Assembly (NCBI RefSeq): GCF_000427685.1
Contig: NZ_ATYM01000003.1
Location: 186,001-250,000, forward strand
Direction: 5' to 3'
Length of the DNA stretch: 64,000 bases
Origin: Haloplanus natans DSM 17983
Lineage (GTDB): Archaea; Halobacteriota; Halobacteria; Halobacteriales; Haloferacaceae
Shown: one piece after another, positions 1-7,707 of the stretch
Layout of the letters: each line of letters starts with the position of its first letter
Position numbering within the stretch: position 1 is the stretch's first letter
The notes under the pieces: model-generated
Database searches by the model: none
The model's input: only the letters and a program-made list of their open reading frames with translations
What the model was told of the DNA's origin: nothing
Program-made: the position numbers and the translations under genes

Positions 1-234
1 CGGGTTGCAACGTCACCGACGAGTACCGATTGGCGGTACTTCGGTATCCACACTATGTGGTAGTTGAGGTTGTACGTTGCGTGCCGTGTGGTCTTCATCC
101 GTACTACACACTATGCCTCTGTGGTGTCTTAAAACTATCGTACACGGTGGGAAATCCAGCCGTGCTATCATCGGTGGGGATGTACGCTATTGTCCGCTTG
201 ACCCGCGCCTGAAGACGCGGGTATGCGCTCGCAC
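1..234 (-). mobile_element. tnpA: Left end and 5' part of an IS200/IS605 element, cut by the window edge
   Basis: The minus strand from 98 down to the edge encodes the first 32 residues of a Y1/HUH transposase ([20 protein letters not shown], then YRQSVLV). It closely matches the start of the tnpA at 59522-59962. Bases 99-234 match the left end beyond that copy, including a small hairpin with arms CCCGCG and CGCGGG near 211-220. The rest of tnpA and any tnpB lie outside the window. This copy runs straight through the point where the other copy carries a 51-nt insertion, so it serves as the empty site. Confidence 0.85.
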
Positions 235-240
235 TATGTG

Positions 241-1707
241 TCATGCGGACTGCCGCATACGAAGGCGATGGGCGTCAAGGAGCGCGTCGAGTCGGTTACC
301 GGGGGCGACTTCGAACGCAGCGACACGCGAGAACTGATTCAATTCCTGACGAAAATTCTCGAACGAACGGTAGCGCTCGTAGGCGGCTTCCCCGTCCACG
401 CTCGCGTCTGGCTCGTAGAGCACGCGCGGCGCGAGAAAGAGCATGACGTAATTCCCGTTCCGGCGCGCCAGCTTGACCGTCTCGCGGAGGCTTGCCCGCT
501 TCGCGTCGTCGGTGAACAGTACCGTCCAGAGCGTGCCGCGCTGTCGAGTGTCGATCGTCCGCATCGTCTGGAACAGACTGTCACCGGAGAGTCGCGACAC
601 GTACGCGTTCGTACTCTCGAGATATGGTCGAAGCGTCGTCGCAAAGCGCGTGTCTGACTGCGATAACCGGGAGCGGATACGCTCCGCGTACTCGGGGGCC
701 ACCGCGGTATCCGCGGTGACGCGGTGTCGCGGCCGGTGGTGGTCGGCAGTGGCGGGGGCCGGGAGCGCCGACAGATCGAGCAGGCGGCGCCGGATCACTC
801 CGTACGCCGACCGGGCCGCGGTCGACGGCTGACGAGTCGTGATTCCGTTGTTGCCAACTGTGTACAGCCGGAGCGGATCGTTCTGTTCCTCGGCGGCGCC
901 GGCCGCACCCATCGCCACCTCGCGGAGATAGTCCAGCATCGTCTCGCCCTCGCGACCGACCTCGAGGGTCGACCGGTGGTCAACGACGAGAACCGTCTTG
1001 CGTTCGGTTTCGGTTTCGAACTGCTGGATGTGGAGATCAGCCAGTCGGGCCGTTGCCTTCCAGTCGATGTACCGCATACTGTCGCCAGGGACGTACTGTC
1101 GAATCTGGTCGGGGAGGAGCCCCGGTCCTGTTTCTTTAGTGGGGTGTTCACCGAACAGTGACTCCACGCTCTCGCCGCCCTGGCCGACGTGTAGGTTCCG
1201 CGGATACCGCGGCTCGACCGTCACCGCCGGTTGCGGCCCACGAACGAGCGTTTCCGCGTAGCAGCCACCCGCACCGCGCACCTCGACGCGGGCGGCATCG
1301 AAGTCGAACTCGCCGGCGACGGGCATCGTAAGCGTGAACTCGGTGCCGACGCCGGTCGTTCCGGGAGCGAGCCGGACGCGCCGCGCTGCGACCGACGTCC
1401 CTCGGGCACTCGTCGGTGGACGCGCCGTCACCGTCACCGCGGAGGCAGTCGGCACAGCGAGTTCGACAGTCAGTCTCACCTGTACCGTTTGTTCCACGGG
1501 GAGACGGGGTCGGTCGAGATCGTACTCGATCCGAAGGCCCTCGTCGATTTCGCGAAGCGATCGGTACGCGGCGTACTGGAGACCAAGCAGCCACGCTCCG
1601 ATGCCGATGGTCCCGAGCAACCAGCGCGGCTGGGCAGCGAGCACGGCGAGGGCGGCAAACACGCCTCCGATGCCCGCAACTGTCCAGAAGCGCCGCGTGA
1701 CGTTCAT
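241..1707 (-). CDS. DUF58 domain membrane protein
   Basis: A 488-aa protein with two hydrophobic segments near the N terminus (about residues 7-40), a beta-rich middle, and the DUF58 signature (PGDSMRYIDWKATAR, then a vWA-like VLVVD). DUF58 proteins in archaea and bacteria usually sit beside a MoxR ATPase and transglutaminase-like or DUF4129 proteins, and are thought to work in envelope assembly. The frame stays open upstream to 1818, but those 37 residues are low-quality sequence, so the ATG at 1707 followed by the membrane segments is preferred. It is divergent from the secreted protein at 2066. No MoxR gene is visible; it could lie beyond the IS at the window edge. Confidence 0.85.
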   Translation of the reverse strand: MNVTRRFWTVAGIGGVFAALAVLAAQPRWLLGTIGIGAWLLGLQYAAYRSLREIDEGLRIEYDLDRPRLPVEQTVQVRLTVELAVPTASAVTVTARPPTSARGTSVAARRVRLAPGTTGVGTEFTLTMPVAGEFDFDAARVEVRGAGGCYAETLVRGPQPAVTVEPRYPRNLHVGQGGESVESLFGEHPTKETGPGLLPDQIRQYVPGDSMRYIDWKATARLADLHIQQFETETERKTVLVVDHRSTLEVGREGETMLDYLREVAMGAAGAAEEQNDPLRLYTVGNNGITTRQPSTAARSAYGVIRRRLLDLSALPAPATADHHRPRHRVTADTAVAPEYAERIRSRLSQSDTRFATTLRPYLESTNAYVSRLSGDSLFQTMRTIDTRQRGTLWTVLFTDDAKRASLRETVKLARRNGNYVMLFLAPRVLYEPDASVDGEAAYERYRSFENFRQELNQFSRVAAFEVAPGNRLDALLDAHRLRMRQSA

Positions 1708-2039
1708 GTCCTCTGCGCGTACAGACGCCCGACACACAATTGAATGTTCGGTGTCGGCAGCGGAACGATAGGCCGACGAGGATCGCCGACGAGGCGGTGC
1801 GGTGTCCGAGTGACTCATGCCCGAACTCGACCGCCCCGGCGATGGCAGCGACTACATCGGAGTGACGCGGTTACGCGCTTGCCAACCGATAGAGGTGGCT
1901 AAAACGGGAGTTCACTGGTCGCCGCCACCGTGCTACTCAGTCCGACAGCAAGAGTACGTCCACCGGCAACGGGAGATCGGGGGGGTTCTGATCTGCCCGG
2001 GATGATTGTCACTCAACAGTGACCGGAGAGCGAAGGAAG

Positions 2040-2050
2040 CGAATTTATAC
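2040..2050 (+). promoter_or_regulatory. Probable TATA box for the gene at 2066
   Basis: An AT-rich block (TTTATA at about 2043-2048) stands in GC-rich DNA roughly 20 bases before the ATG at 2066. The spacing fits a leaderless or near-leaderless haloarchaeal transcript. No Shine-Dalgarno-like motif is visible. Confidence 0.4.
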
Positions 2051-2065
2051 GGGTGGTAGAAATAT

Positions 2066-4375
2066 ATGATCGTGATCCGATCTTCTGTGGGCCTGTGCTG
2101 TGGACGCCGATTGGCGACGCCGCTCGTTGCCGGGATCCTCTTGCTCGCTACAGTCGCCGTCCCGGCATCGGGGACCGCTGTGGCGTCGTCCGACGCGGCG
2201 TACGCGAGCACACCGTCTCCGACGATCGAGGCGCCACCAGTGACCGCACAGAACAACACCACTGTCAGACATCGCAATCCGGCGAACGTCAGCCAACTCG
2301 GTGATCTGCAGGCCGTACAAGCGATGCTTGCTGGCTCCCTTGCGACCCGGCTCGAAGCCGGTGCGATCAATCTCTCTCAACGCGAGTACCAGCGGGCGCG
2401 TACCCTGCTCGGGCCCGAGTACAACGACTCGCTCCGGAAGCTCGTCGATGTCGCCGGCGACACGAGTCGCTCGGATGACGACGAGACCGCGGAGCAGTTC
2501 GCCGAAACCCAGGGCACGCAGCGGTCGTACACGGATACCGTCGAGACGGTTCGAGATGTCGAGGCAGCCTATCGAGAGGCGAAAGCTACCGGCAACGATC
2601 GGCGGGCGCGCGCTCTAGCGCTGGACCTCGCTCGGCAGATCGCCCGGGCAAATCGGACGAGTCACGAGTTGCGCGACGAGTATCGTCGGCTCGAAAACCG
2701 GACTGGGGCGGACCTGAGCGGAGCGACCCGGGCAGTCGACGAGACGCAGCGAGATCTGACCGAACTTCGGCGCGACATCGTGTTGAGCGAGCGAATCCGA
2801 ACTGATCTCGAGATCCTACAGACTTCGTCGACGGCCTCGTTCATTCGGCCACTGCGACTGCAGGGCGAACTTCGAACGACCAACGGGACGACGATCGCGA
2901 ACCGCCGCGTCGAGTTCAGCATCGGGGCCCAGCGCATCCGGACGACGACCGGCCCGGACGGCACGTTCTCTTTCCTGTACCGCCCGGTTCGGCTCCCGGC
3001 GAACACGAGTACGGTGACGGTTCGTTACCTACCGACCCGAACATCGAGGTATTTAGGGGCGACACGTACTGTTCGCGTCGACGTGCAGCAGGTCTCGGGA
3101 ACGGTGTCCCTCGGTCGTGCGCCATCGACGGTCGCCTTCGGCGATCGAGTTCGCGTCACCGGCACGCTCCGCGTCGGTGACCGCCCCGTCGCGTCGATGC
3201 CGATCAGCCTCGAACTGGGCCCGCAACGGCTGGGGGTGGTGCGAACCGACGAGACGGGGCGGTTCACCCTGTCGATGCGGATGCCAGCCGATATCCCGTC
3301 AGGGACGCAGCCGCTCTCGGCGGTCGTCGGCATTCGAGATCGGGCGGTTACCGCAACGGGCTCGAATCAGTCGGTCGACGTTCTCGAAAGTGAGACGGCG
3401 CTCTCGCTCACGGCCAACCACCGACAAGGGCGGACGATCCAAATTAACGGATCGGTTACGACCGCGGACGGGCGTGCCGTCCCATCACAGTCCGTCGACG
3501 TTCGGATCGACGGCACGCGAGTCGCGACCCTGACGACGACCGACCGCGGTCGGTTCCGTCAGTCGGTCACACTGCCGGTGAACGCCACCGCTGATGGACA
3601 GCAGGCCGTCACTGTACGAGCCGTCTTCACCGGGAACGGAACGAATCTCGCCCCCGCATCGACGACGACGACGGCGCGGTTGCCGGCGCCGGACGCTGCT
3701 GAGACGGATCGCCGCATCGGCTCCATCGTGAGCACCGATGGGGGAATCAACCCGATGGCCGTCCCCGCAGCCGTCCTCGACGTCGTCACGTCCCCCTCGA
3801 TTCCGACGTGGGTCTGGCCGCTGGCCGTGGTCGGGATTGGGGCGCTCCTCGTGATCGCCAGGACGGTTATCGAACGTACGGATGCCGAACCGGACAGCGC
3901 GCCGGCGGCGACAGCGACGGGCAATGCCGACGCCAACGACGAGGGGCACGCCGATGCTACCGCGGACGACCCGTCCGAGACGAACGCCGGGGATGCGGCT
4001 GGGGACGTAGACGCCGACGAAGCCAGCCCGCGCGTCCCTGCAACTGCCGCGGCTGCACAGCCGACGGCGCGGTCGCCGCTCGACGTTGCCGAAGGCTACC
4101 TGGACGCGGGTGACGAGACGGCTGCCGTCGAGGCCACGTACGCGATCGTCCGTGAGCGACTGACCCACCAACTCGACCTCTCGGTGGGTCCAGCACAGAC
4201 ACACTGGGAGTTCGTCCAGCGCTGCGAGGCCGGGCTCGGCGACGATGCGCTATCGGCACTCGAAGACCTGACGCGCACGTACGAACGGGCGGCCTACAGT
4301 CCCGACGCGGTCACGACAGCACGCGCAACGGACGCGCTTGACGCCGCCCGGCGACTTTGCTCGGCGCCGGAGTGA
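2066..4375 (+). CDS. Secreted, membrane-anchored Ig-like protein with DUF4129-type C-terminal domain
   Basis: A 769-aa protein. An N-terminal signal or membrane segment (about residues 18-40) is followed by a helical, charged region (about 85-250) and several beta-sandwich repeats of transthyretin/Ig type with the pattern G-DG-F-F (about 260-560). A transmembrane helix follows at about 577-597, then an Ala/Asp-rich linker and a helical C-terminal domain (about 665-765) that resembles DUF4129. The topology suggests an extracellular part and a cytoplasmic tail. It is divergent from a DUF58 gene, the usual neighbour of DUF4129 proteins, so the two probably act together in envelope maturation. 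The specific function is unknown. Confidence 0.75.
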   Translation: MIVIRSSVGLCCGRRLATPLVAGILLLATVAVPASGTAVASSDAAYASTPSPTIEAPPVTAQNNTTVRHRNPANVSQLGDLQAVQAMLAGSLATRLEAGAINLSQREYQRARTLLGPEYNDSLRKLVDVAGDTSRSDDDETAEQFAETQGTQRSYTDTVETVRDVEAAYREAKATGNDRRARALALDLARQIARANRTSHELRDEYRRLENRTGADLSGATRAVDETQRDLTELRRDIVLSERIRTDLEILQTSSTASFIRPLRLQGELRTTNGTTIANRRVEFSIGAQRIRTTTGPDGTFSFLYRPVRLPANTSTVTVRYLPTRTSRYLGATRTVRVDVQQVSGTVSLGRAPSTVAFGDRVRVTGTLRVGDRPVASMPISLELGPQRLGVVRTDETGRFTLSMRMPADIPSGTQPLSAVVGIRDRAVTATGSNQSVDVLESETALSLTANHRQGRTIQINGSVTTADGRAVPSQSVDVRIDGTRVATLTTTDRGRFRQSVTLPVNATADGQQAVTVRAVFTGNGTNLAPASTTTTARLPAPDAAETDRRIGSIVSTDGGINPMAVPAAVLDVVTSPSIPTWVWPLAVVGIGALLVIARTVIERTDAEPDSAPAATATGNADANDEGHADATADDPSETNAGDAAGDVDADEASPRVPATAAAAQPTARSPLDVAEGYLDAGDETAAVEATYAIVRERLTHQLDLSVGPAQTHWEFVQRCEAGLGDDALSALEDLTRTYERAAYSPDAVTTARATDALDAARRLCSAPE

Positions 4376-4400
4376 GCCCGCCCTGAACACCGCCAGCGCG

Positions 4401-4435
4401 AGGAAAACCCGGCGTTCACGCCGGAGAGGATGTCA
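4401..4435 (-). repeat. IS605-type right-end scar
   Basis: A hairpin (arms CCGGCG and CGCCGG) is followed by the reverse complement of TGACATCCTC. The same motif marks the 3' end of tnpB elements elsewhere in this window (for example at 47271). No tnpB is attached, so this is the stump of a lost copy. The rest of 4376-4674 holds no convincing gene. Confidence 0.6.
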
Positions 4436-4674
4436 TTGTCCGCTCGCCGCCCCTCGTCTCAGCACCGTGACCTGTACGAACGCGTCACCACCCCTCTCGA
4501 CCCGCCAACAACGTAGGCCCGTAATTTGTCCCGAGAGGGGGCTCGCCGCCACTTCCGCAAACTGGATGCACGTGACCTCCGGGACGAACTCGTTGCTGAA
4601 CGACTTATCCTCTACAGGCGGAGCAGGCCGAGTGCCTCGGGGCTTGACCCCGAAGGTGAAGGCCGTACGCTCTG

Positions 4675-5127
4675 CTAAACGTGTTCCGTGCGGTCGATAT
4701 ACTGCTCAATCGTGTCTGTCGAAACGTCGCCTGCCGTCCCAACGTAGTACGATTCCTCCCAGAACCCACCGCCCCACAGATACTCCTCCAAGAGCGACTC
4801 GTGCTGTTCCCACATCACTCGTGCCGTGATGCTCTTGACCGTTCGCACAATCTCGCTCGGGGCGTGCTTCGGATGGGCTGACAGAAACAGGTGTACGTGG
4901 TCAGGTGAGATGTGGAGTCGTTCGAGAGACGCGGTCTCTCGTGATCACGAAAATCTCCGATTTTCGGACGACGACAGTATCTCGTAATCGTACTCGTCAC
5001 ACACGTCGCGGAAACTCGCTTCCAATGAATCTTCAATTGGTTCGAGTATCGCGTGGCGGTATTTCGGGCACCACACAAAGTGGTAGTTGACGTTGTACAC
5101 CGTGTGGTCCGACCGCTTCTCACCCAT
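4675..5127 (-). pseudogene. tnpA: IS200-type TnpA (Y1 transposase) with an in-frame TGA inside a double-hairpin insertion
   Basis: Read from 5127, the frame gives MGEKRSDHTVYNVNYHFVW..., stops at TGA (4945-4947), then continues in the same frame to TAG at 4675-4677. It retains the HUH motif region (SPDHVHLFLSAHP) and a C-terminal TIEQYIDR that holds the nucleophile tyrosine. The family is about 133 residues long; this frame has 150 codons. The extra codons and the TGA come from the double-hairpin unit at 4923-4966, so frame is kept but the linker supplies a stop. It could yield protein only by readthrough. Confidence 0.85.
4923..4966 (-). repeat. Double-hairpin palindromic unit 1 (in tnpA)
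   Basis: Two perfect hairpins: stem CGAGAGAC with loop GCG, and stem CGAAAATC with loop TCC, joined by the linker TGATCA. Sizes are 8-3-8, 6, 8-3-8. Read on the minus strand it has the same order as unit 2 at 7194-7241, and both are flanked by GTCGTY before and AACSAC after. It adds whole codons to tnpA, but its linker introduces TGA. Confidence 0.8.
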
Positions 5128-5139
5128 ATCGAACCGTCA

Positions 5140-5180
5140 ACACCAATACAATTAAGTATATCCAAAATATATACTCTAGT
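5140..5180. promoter_or_regulatory. Divergent AT-rich promoter region between tnpA and DUF2080
   Basis: Two TATA-like blocks (AAGTATAT near 5153-5160 and AAATATATAC near 5164-5173) lie between the divergent starts at 5127 and 5181. The spacing suits short or absent leaders for both transcripts. Confidence 0.45.
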
Positions 5181-5336
5181 ATGGTGAATCGTTTTGAAAT
5201 AGACGGCGAGGAAGTTCTCGACAGTGAGGTCAAACCGTTCGGGAACAGTGCCCACGTCACCGTCCCTAAACGCTGGCGTGGGGCCGACGTGAAAGTCGTC
5301 CGAACCTCAGAACCCGACGGAGGAGATGATGAGTAG
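5181..5336 (+). CDS. DUF2080 family transposase-associated protein
   Basis: A 51-aa protein beginning MVNRFEIDGEEVLDSEVKPF with the central stretch GNSAHVTVPKRWRGADVKVV, an AbrB/SpoVT-like beta pattern typical of DUF2080. In haloarchaeal IS605/IS1341-type transposons this small protein often precedes tnpB; its role is not established, and DNA binding or autoregulation is an inference from the fold. It overlaps the next ORF by 11 bases, so the two are probably co-translated. The start follows the AT-rich promoter directly. Confidence 0.85.
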   Translation: MVNRFEIDGEEVLDSEVKPFGNSAHVTVPKRWRGADVKVVRTSEPDGGDDE

Positions 5337-5901
5337 TAGTACGACAACCGAGTCTGCTCGAACTGCTTCCATCGTTCAGATACTCTGTGAGGCCGAGGGA
5401 AAGGACGTTGTTCTTCGGTTCGATGGGTCGATGAGTGCTCCCACGTCGAAATATGACGGGTCATCGTACCACCACGATACACTCCCCAAGGCAACCCTAA
5501 ACGCAACTATGTCGCGTGCCAGCATCGAAGACGAAGGGGAGACGCTCATGTGTTTTGCAAAAATCTCGCTGGACGAATTAGACCGGGTGGGGATTGACCC
5601 CTCCATCGTGTACACAGAGCCGGTTGATGAACAACCAGAATACTGTGTTGTGGATATTAATGCGTCCCGTCAGTGGTGGCTTGATGAGTACGAGGAATTG
5701 ACGCGAGAGGAAGCAGAACAAGCAATCAACAACGGGCGTGAAGAAGAAGTTCTGCCGCCATGGGATGGCCTCCCCACCGTTACGGTCAACGTTGAACGCA
5801 CCTTAGAGTGCCATGAAAAGTCGTATGATTCTGGATTTCATGTCCAATATGCCTCACCGACCCACGAGATCGGCCGGCTTATTGACGTTCGAATTAAATG
5901 A
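5326..5901 (+). CDS. Hypothetical passenger protein (191 aa) between DUF2080 and tnpB
   Basis: Not recognised. The frame overlaps DUF2080 at its start and its TGA overlaps the ATG of tnpB (ATGA), so the three look translationally coupled. The start may be 5326 or the next ATG at 5329. The protein is acidic, has no membrane segment and no obvious catalytic motif. It begins with a Ser/Thr-rich stretch, then mixed alpha/beta sequence with a WWLDEYEELTREEAEQAI helix near residues 112-130. Codon use is less GC-rich than host genes nearby. It is not part of the usual IS605 gene set, so it is either a passenger or a lineage-specific accessory factor. Confidence 0.7.
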   Translation: MMSSSTTTESARTASIVQILCEAEGKDVVLRFDGSMSAPTSKYDGSSYHHDTLPKATLNATMSRASIEDEGETLMCFAKISLDELDRVGIDPSIVYTEPVDEQPEYCVVDINASRQWWLDEYEELTREEAEQAINNGREEEVLPPWDGLPTVTVNVERTLECHEKSYDSGFHVQYASPTHEIGRLIDVRIK

Positions 5902-7169
5902 CTACTAATCCCCTCGTCAAGACTCTGGACTTCCAACTCGACATTCAGAGTGGCAACGGGGGCCTGTTGTACGACGCCACACTTGAAGCCCGCTCGGTGT
6001 ACAACGAGACCATCCGTCTCGCCAAAGAAGGTGTGGATTGGAATGCAATTCCTGGCCGCGTGGCCGACGACGCCAACCTCGTGAAAAACACGACACAGCG
6101 CGTCGTCGCCAAGGCTCTCGGCGCAATGGAGAACTACTACGAGTACGACGACTTCGGACAGCCGAGTCACACCAAGGATGGCACGTACCCGCTTCGAGCC
6201 AACCACGAGGAAGGGTACAACCTGTCACTCACCGACGATGGTGACGTGGCGTTCCGCATCAGCGCGAAGCCGTACAATCACGTCAAGGGCGTCCTCGAAG
6301 GGAGTGAAGCCCACCTCGACATTCTCAGGACCGCACTCGAAAGCGACGAGTGGAAGATTGGGACGGCAGAAACCCTGTTCCACAACGAGAACGCCGAGTT
6401 GCACGTCAACGTCACCAATACCGAGCAGACCGTCCGAGACAAGCAGGACTCACGTACGGTCGTCGGTGTGGACGTGAACGAGGACAACGTAGCGTTGACC
6501 GCGCTCTCCGAGGGTGGCGTCGAGGACACGTTGGTTATCGATTTTCCCGAAATCAAGTTCGAGCGTCACCGCTACTTCACGATGCGAAAGCGCGTTCAGA
6601 ACGCGGGGAAAGACAGCATCCACAACACGCTGGAAGGGCGTGAGGAACGGTTCGTCCGTGACCGACTCCACAAGGTGTCTCGACATATCGTGGAGTGGAG
6701 TCAACGGTTTGAGAAGCCGTGTATCGTCTTTGAAGACCTCAAAGAGATGCGCGACAGTATCGACTACGGCACGCGGATGAACCGACGCTTGCACCACCTC
6801 CCGTTCCGCGCCCTTCAGTTCTATACGTCGTACAAGGCGTCATTCAGGGGGATTCCGACTGTGTGGATTAAGCCCAAGTACACGAGTCAGCGGTGTCCGA
6901 TGTGCGGGCATACGGAGCGTGCGAACCGTAACAAGAAGCGGTTCAAGTGCCGAGACTGTGGGCATCAAGACCACAGCGACCGTGGTGCAAGCGTCAACAT
7001 CGCCGTGAAAGGCGTGAAGAAACTCGATTGGAATGTGCCTGCTCTCAACAGCCTTCCCGTTGTTCGGAAGGTGCGACGGCAGGCATCGGGGGCCGTGGAC
7101 GCCCCGACCGTGACCCACCCGACCGTTCGAGGCTATCAGGCCGATGGTCGAGTGGGAGTATCCGACTAA
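5898..7169 (+). CDS. tnpB: RNA-guided endonuclease TnpB (IS605 type), intact
   Basis: A 423-aa protein with the canonical RuvC-like site: Asp in VVGVDVNEDNVA, Glu in CIVFEDLKEMRDS, Asp in HSDRGASVNIA. A zinc ribbon (CPMCG, then CRDCG) lies between the last two motifs. TnpB uses an omega-RNA made from the 3' end of its own element to cut DNA at the donor or at alleles lacking the IS, which favours retention of the transposon. It has a C-terminal tail of about 50 residues beyond RuvC-III. The start overlaps the stop of the 191-aa ORF. Confidence 0.9.
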   Translation: MTTNPLVKTLDFQLDIQSGNGGLLYDATLEARSVYNETIRLAKEGVDWNAIPGRVADDANLVKNTTQRVVAKALGAMENYYEYDDFGQPSHTKDGTYPLRANHEEGYNLSLTDDGDVAFRISAKPYNHVKGVLEGSEAHLDILRTALESDEWKIGTAETLFHNENAELHVNVTNTEQTVRDKQDSRTVVGVDVNEDNVALTALSEGGVEDTLVIDFPEIKFERHRYFTMRKRVQNAGKDSIHNTLEGREERFVRDRLHKVSRHIVEWSQRFEKPCIVFEDLKEMRDSIDYGTRMNRRLHHLPFRALQFYTSYKASFRGIPTVWIKPKYTSQRCPMCGHTERANRNKKRFKCRDCGHQDHSDRGASVNIAVKGVKKLDWNVPALNSLPVVRKVRRQASGAVDAPTVTHPTVRGYQADGRVGVSD

Positions 7170-7275
7170 CCCACGGGAAGCCTCGGGGTCGTTCGAAACG
7201 GCTACGCCGTTTCGTGATGACGAGAGACCGACGGTCTCTCGAACCACTTGACTCCGAGGCAATTCACTGATTGAA
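7100..7275 (+). ncRNA. Predicted TnpB omega-RNA / right-end region
   Basis: By analogy with IS605 TnpB systems, the omega-RNA is processed from the 3' end of the tnpB transcript through the right end. Here the expected terminal hairpin (GCCTCGGGG ... CTCCGAGGC) is present but split by a double-hairpin unit at 7194-7241. The intact form of the same hairpin is at 32161-32183. Limits are estimated; no sequence feature fixes the guide boundary. Confidence 0.3.
7194..7241 (+). repeat. Double-hairpin palindromic unit 2 (in the right-end hairpin of the tnpB element)
   Basis: Stem CGAAACGGC with loop TAC, linker TGATGA, stem CGAGAGACC with loop GAC. Sizes are 9-3-9, 6, 9-3-9. It shares flanks (GTCGTT before, AACCAC after) and order with unit 1 read on the minus strand. 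Stem sequences differ between the units while pairing is kept. Confidence 0.8.
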
Positions 7276-7707
7276 TAGTATAAACGTTGGCCCGAGTGTG
7301 CGTTGATCGGTCCAAGCGACGGCCTCCTTTCGCTGTCGTGGTGAACTGGACTCCGCCAGTTCACAGTCGGGACAAGGCGGATGCCACGGGCTTGACCCGA
7401 AGGGGTTGGCGTACCAATGCCGCCCGTCCGTCCTCCCCGCTCCCACTGCTGTTGAACGGTAGCACCACTCTCCGACACAAGAGCCGATGGACATATGTGC
7501 ATATTAGCTATATACCGCGACTCCCCGGGGGATGCATATGGCAATCCGGCCGACTAGCAGAAGGTGGCTCACCGACTCGGTGAGACGATTCTGCACCGTT
7601 GCAGGTGGTCGTCTCACCGTACAGGCAATTACAGTTGCAGGCAGCACCGGAACGGACGCATCCGCCGGGACCGACACCGAGGTCGACACGAGTTCTCGGA
7701 GGTATTT
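7276..7707. other. Gene-free stretch with IS debris and hairpins
   Basis: No convincing gene. There are fragments resembling IS605 right-end sequence (GGGCTTGACCC near 7388-7400), a hairpin with 9-bp arms GTGAACTGG/CCAGTTCAC and a 6-nt loop at 7341-7364, and a 7-3-7 hairpin at 7567-7583 (arms CTCACCG/CGGTGAG). An AT-rich segment near 7495-7515 could be a promoter for the surface protein. The open frame upstream of 7708 is not supported as coding. Confidence 0.4.

Larger units (their letters stand above)
4616..7275. mobile_element. IS605-type element: divergent tnpA and DUF2080 / passenger / tnpB
   Basis: tnpA runs leftward, and DUF2080, a 191-aa ORF and tnpB run rightward from a shared AT-rich centre (5128-5180). 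Hairpins of the type GCCTCGGGG / CCCCGAGG lie beyond each end, near 4634-4652 and 7180-7260; the second is interrupted by a double-hairpin unit. Exact ends are not certain. tnpA contains an in-frame stop while tnpB is intact, so mobility of this copy probably depends on another TnpA. Confidence 0.65.

Noticed and set aside
1708-1818. Upstream start for the DUF58 protein
   Set aside because: The added 37 residues look non-coding; the ATG at 1707 is followed directly by the expected membrane segment.
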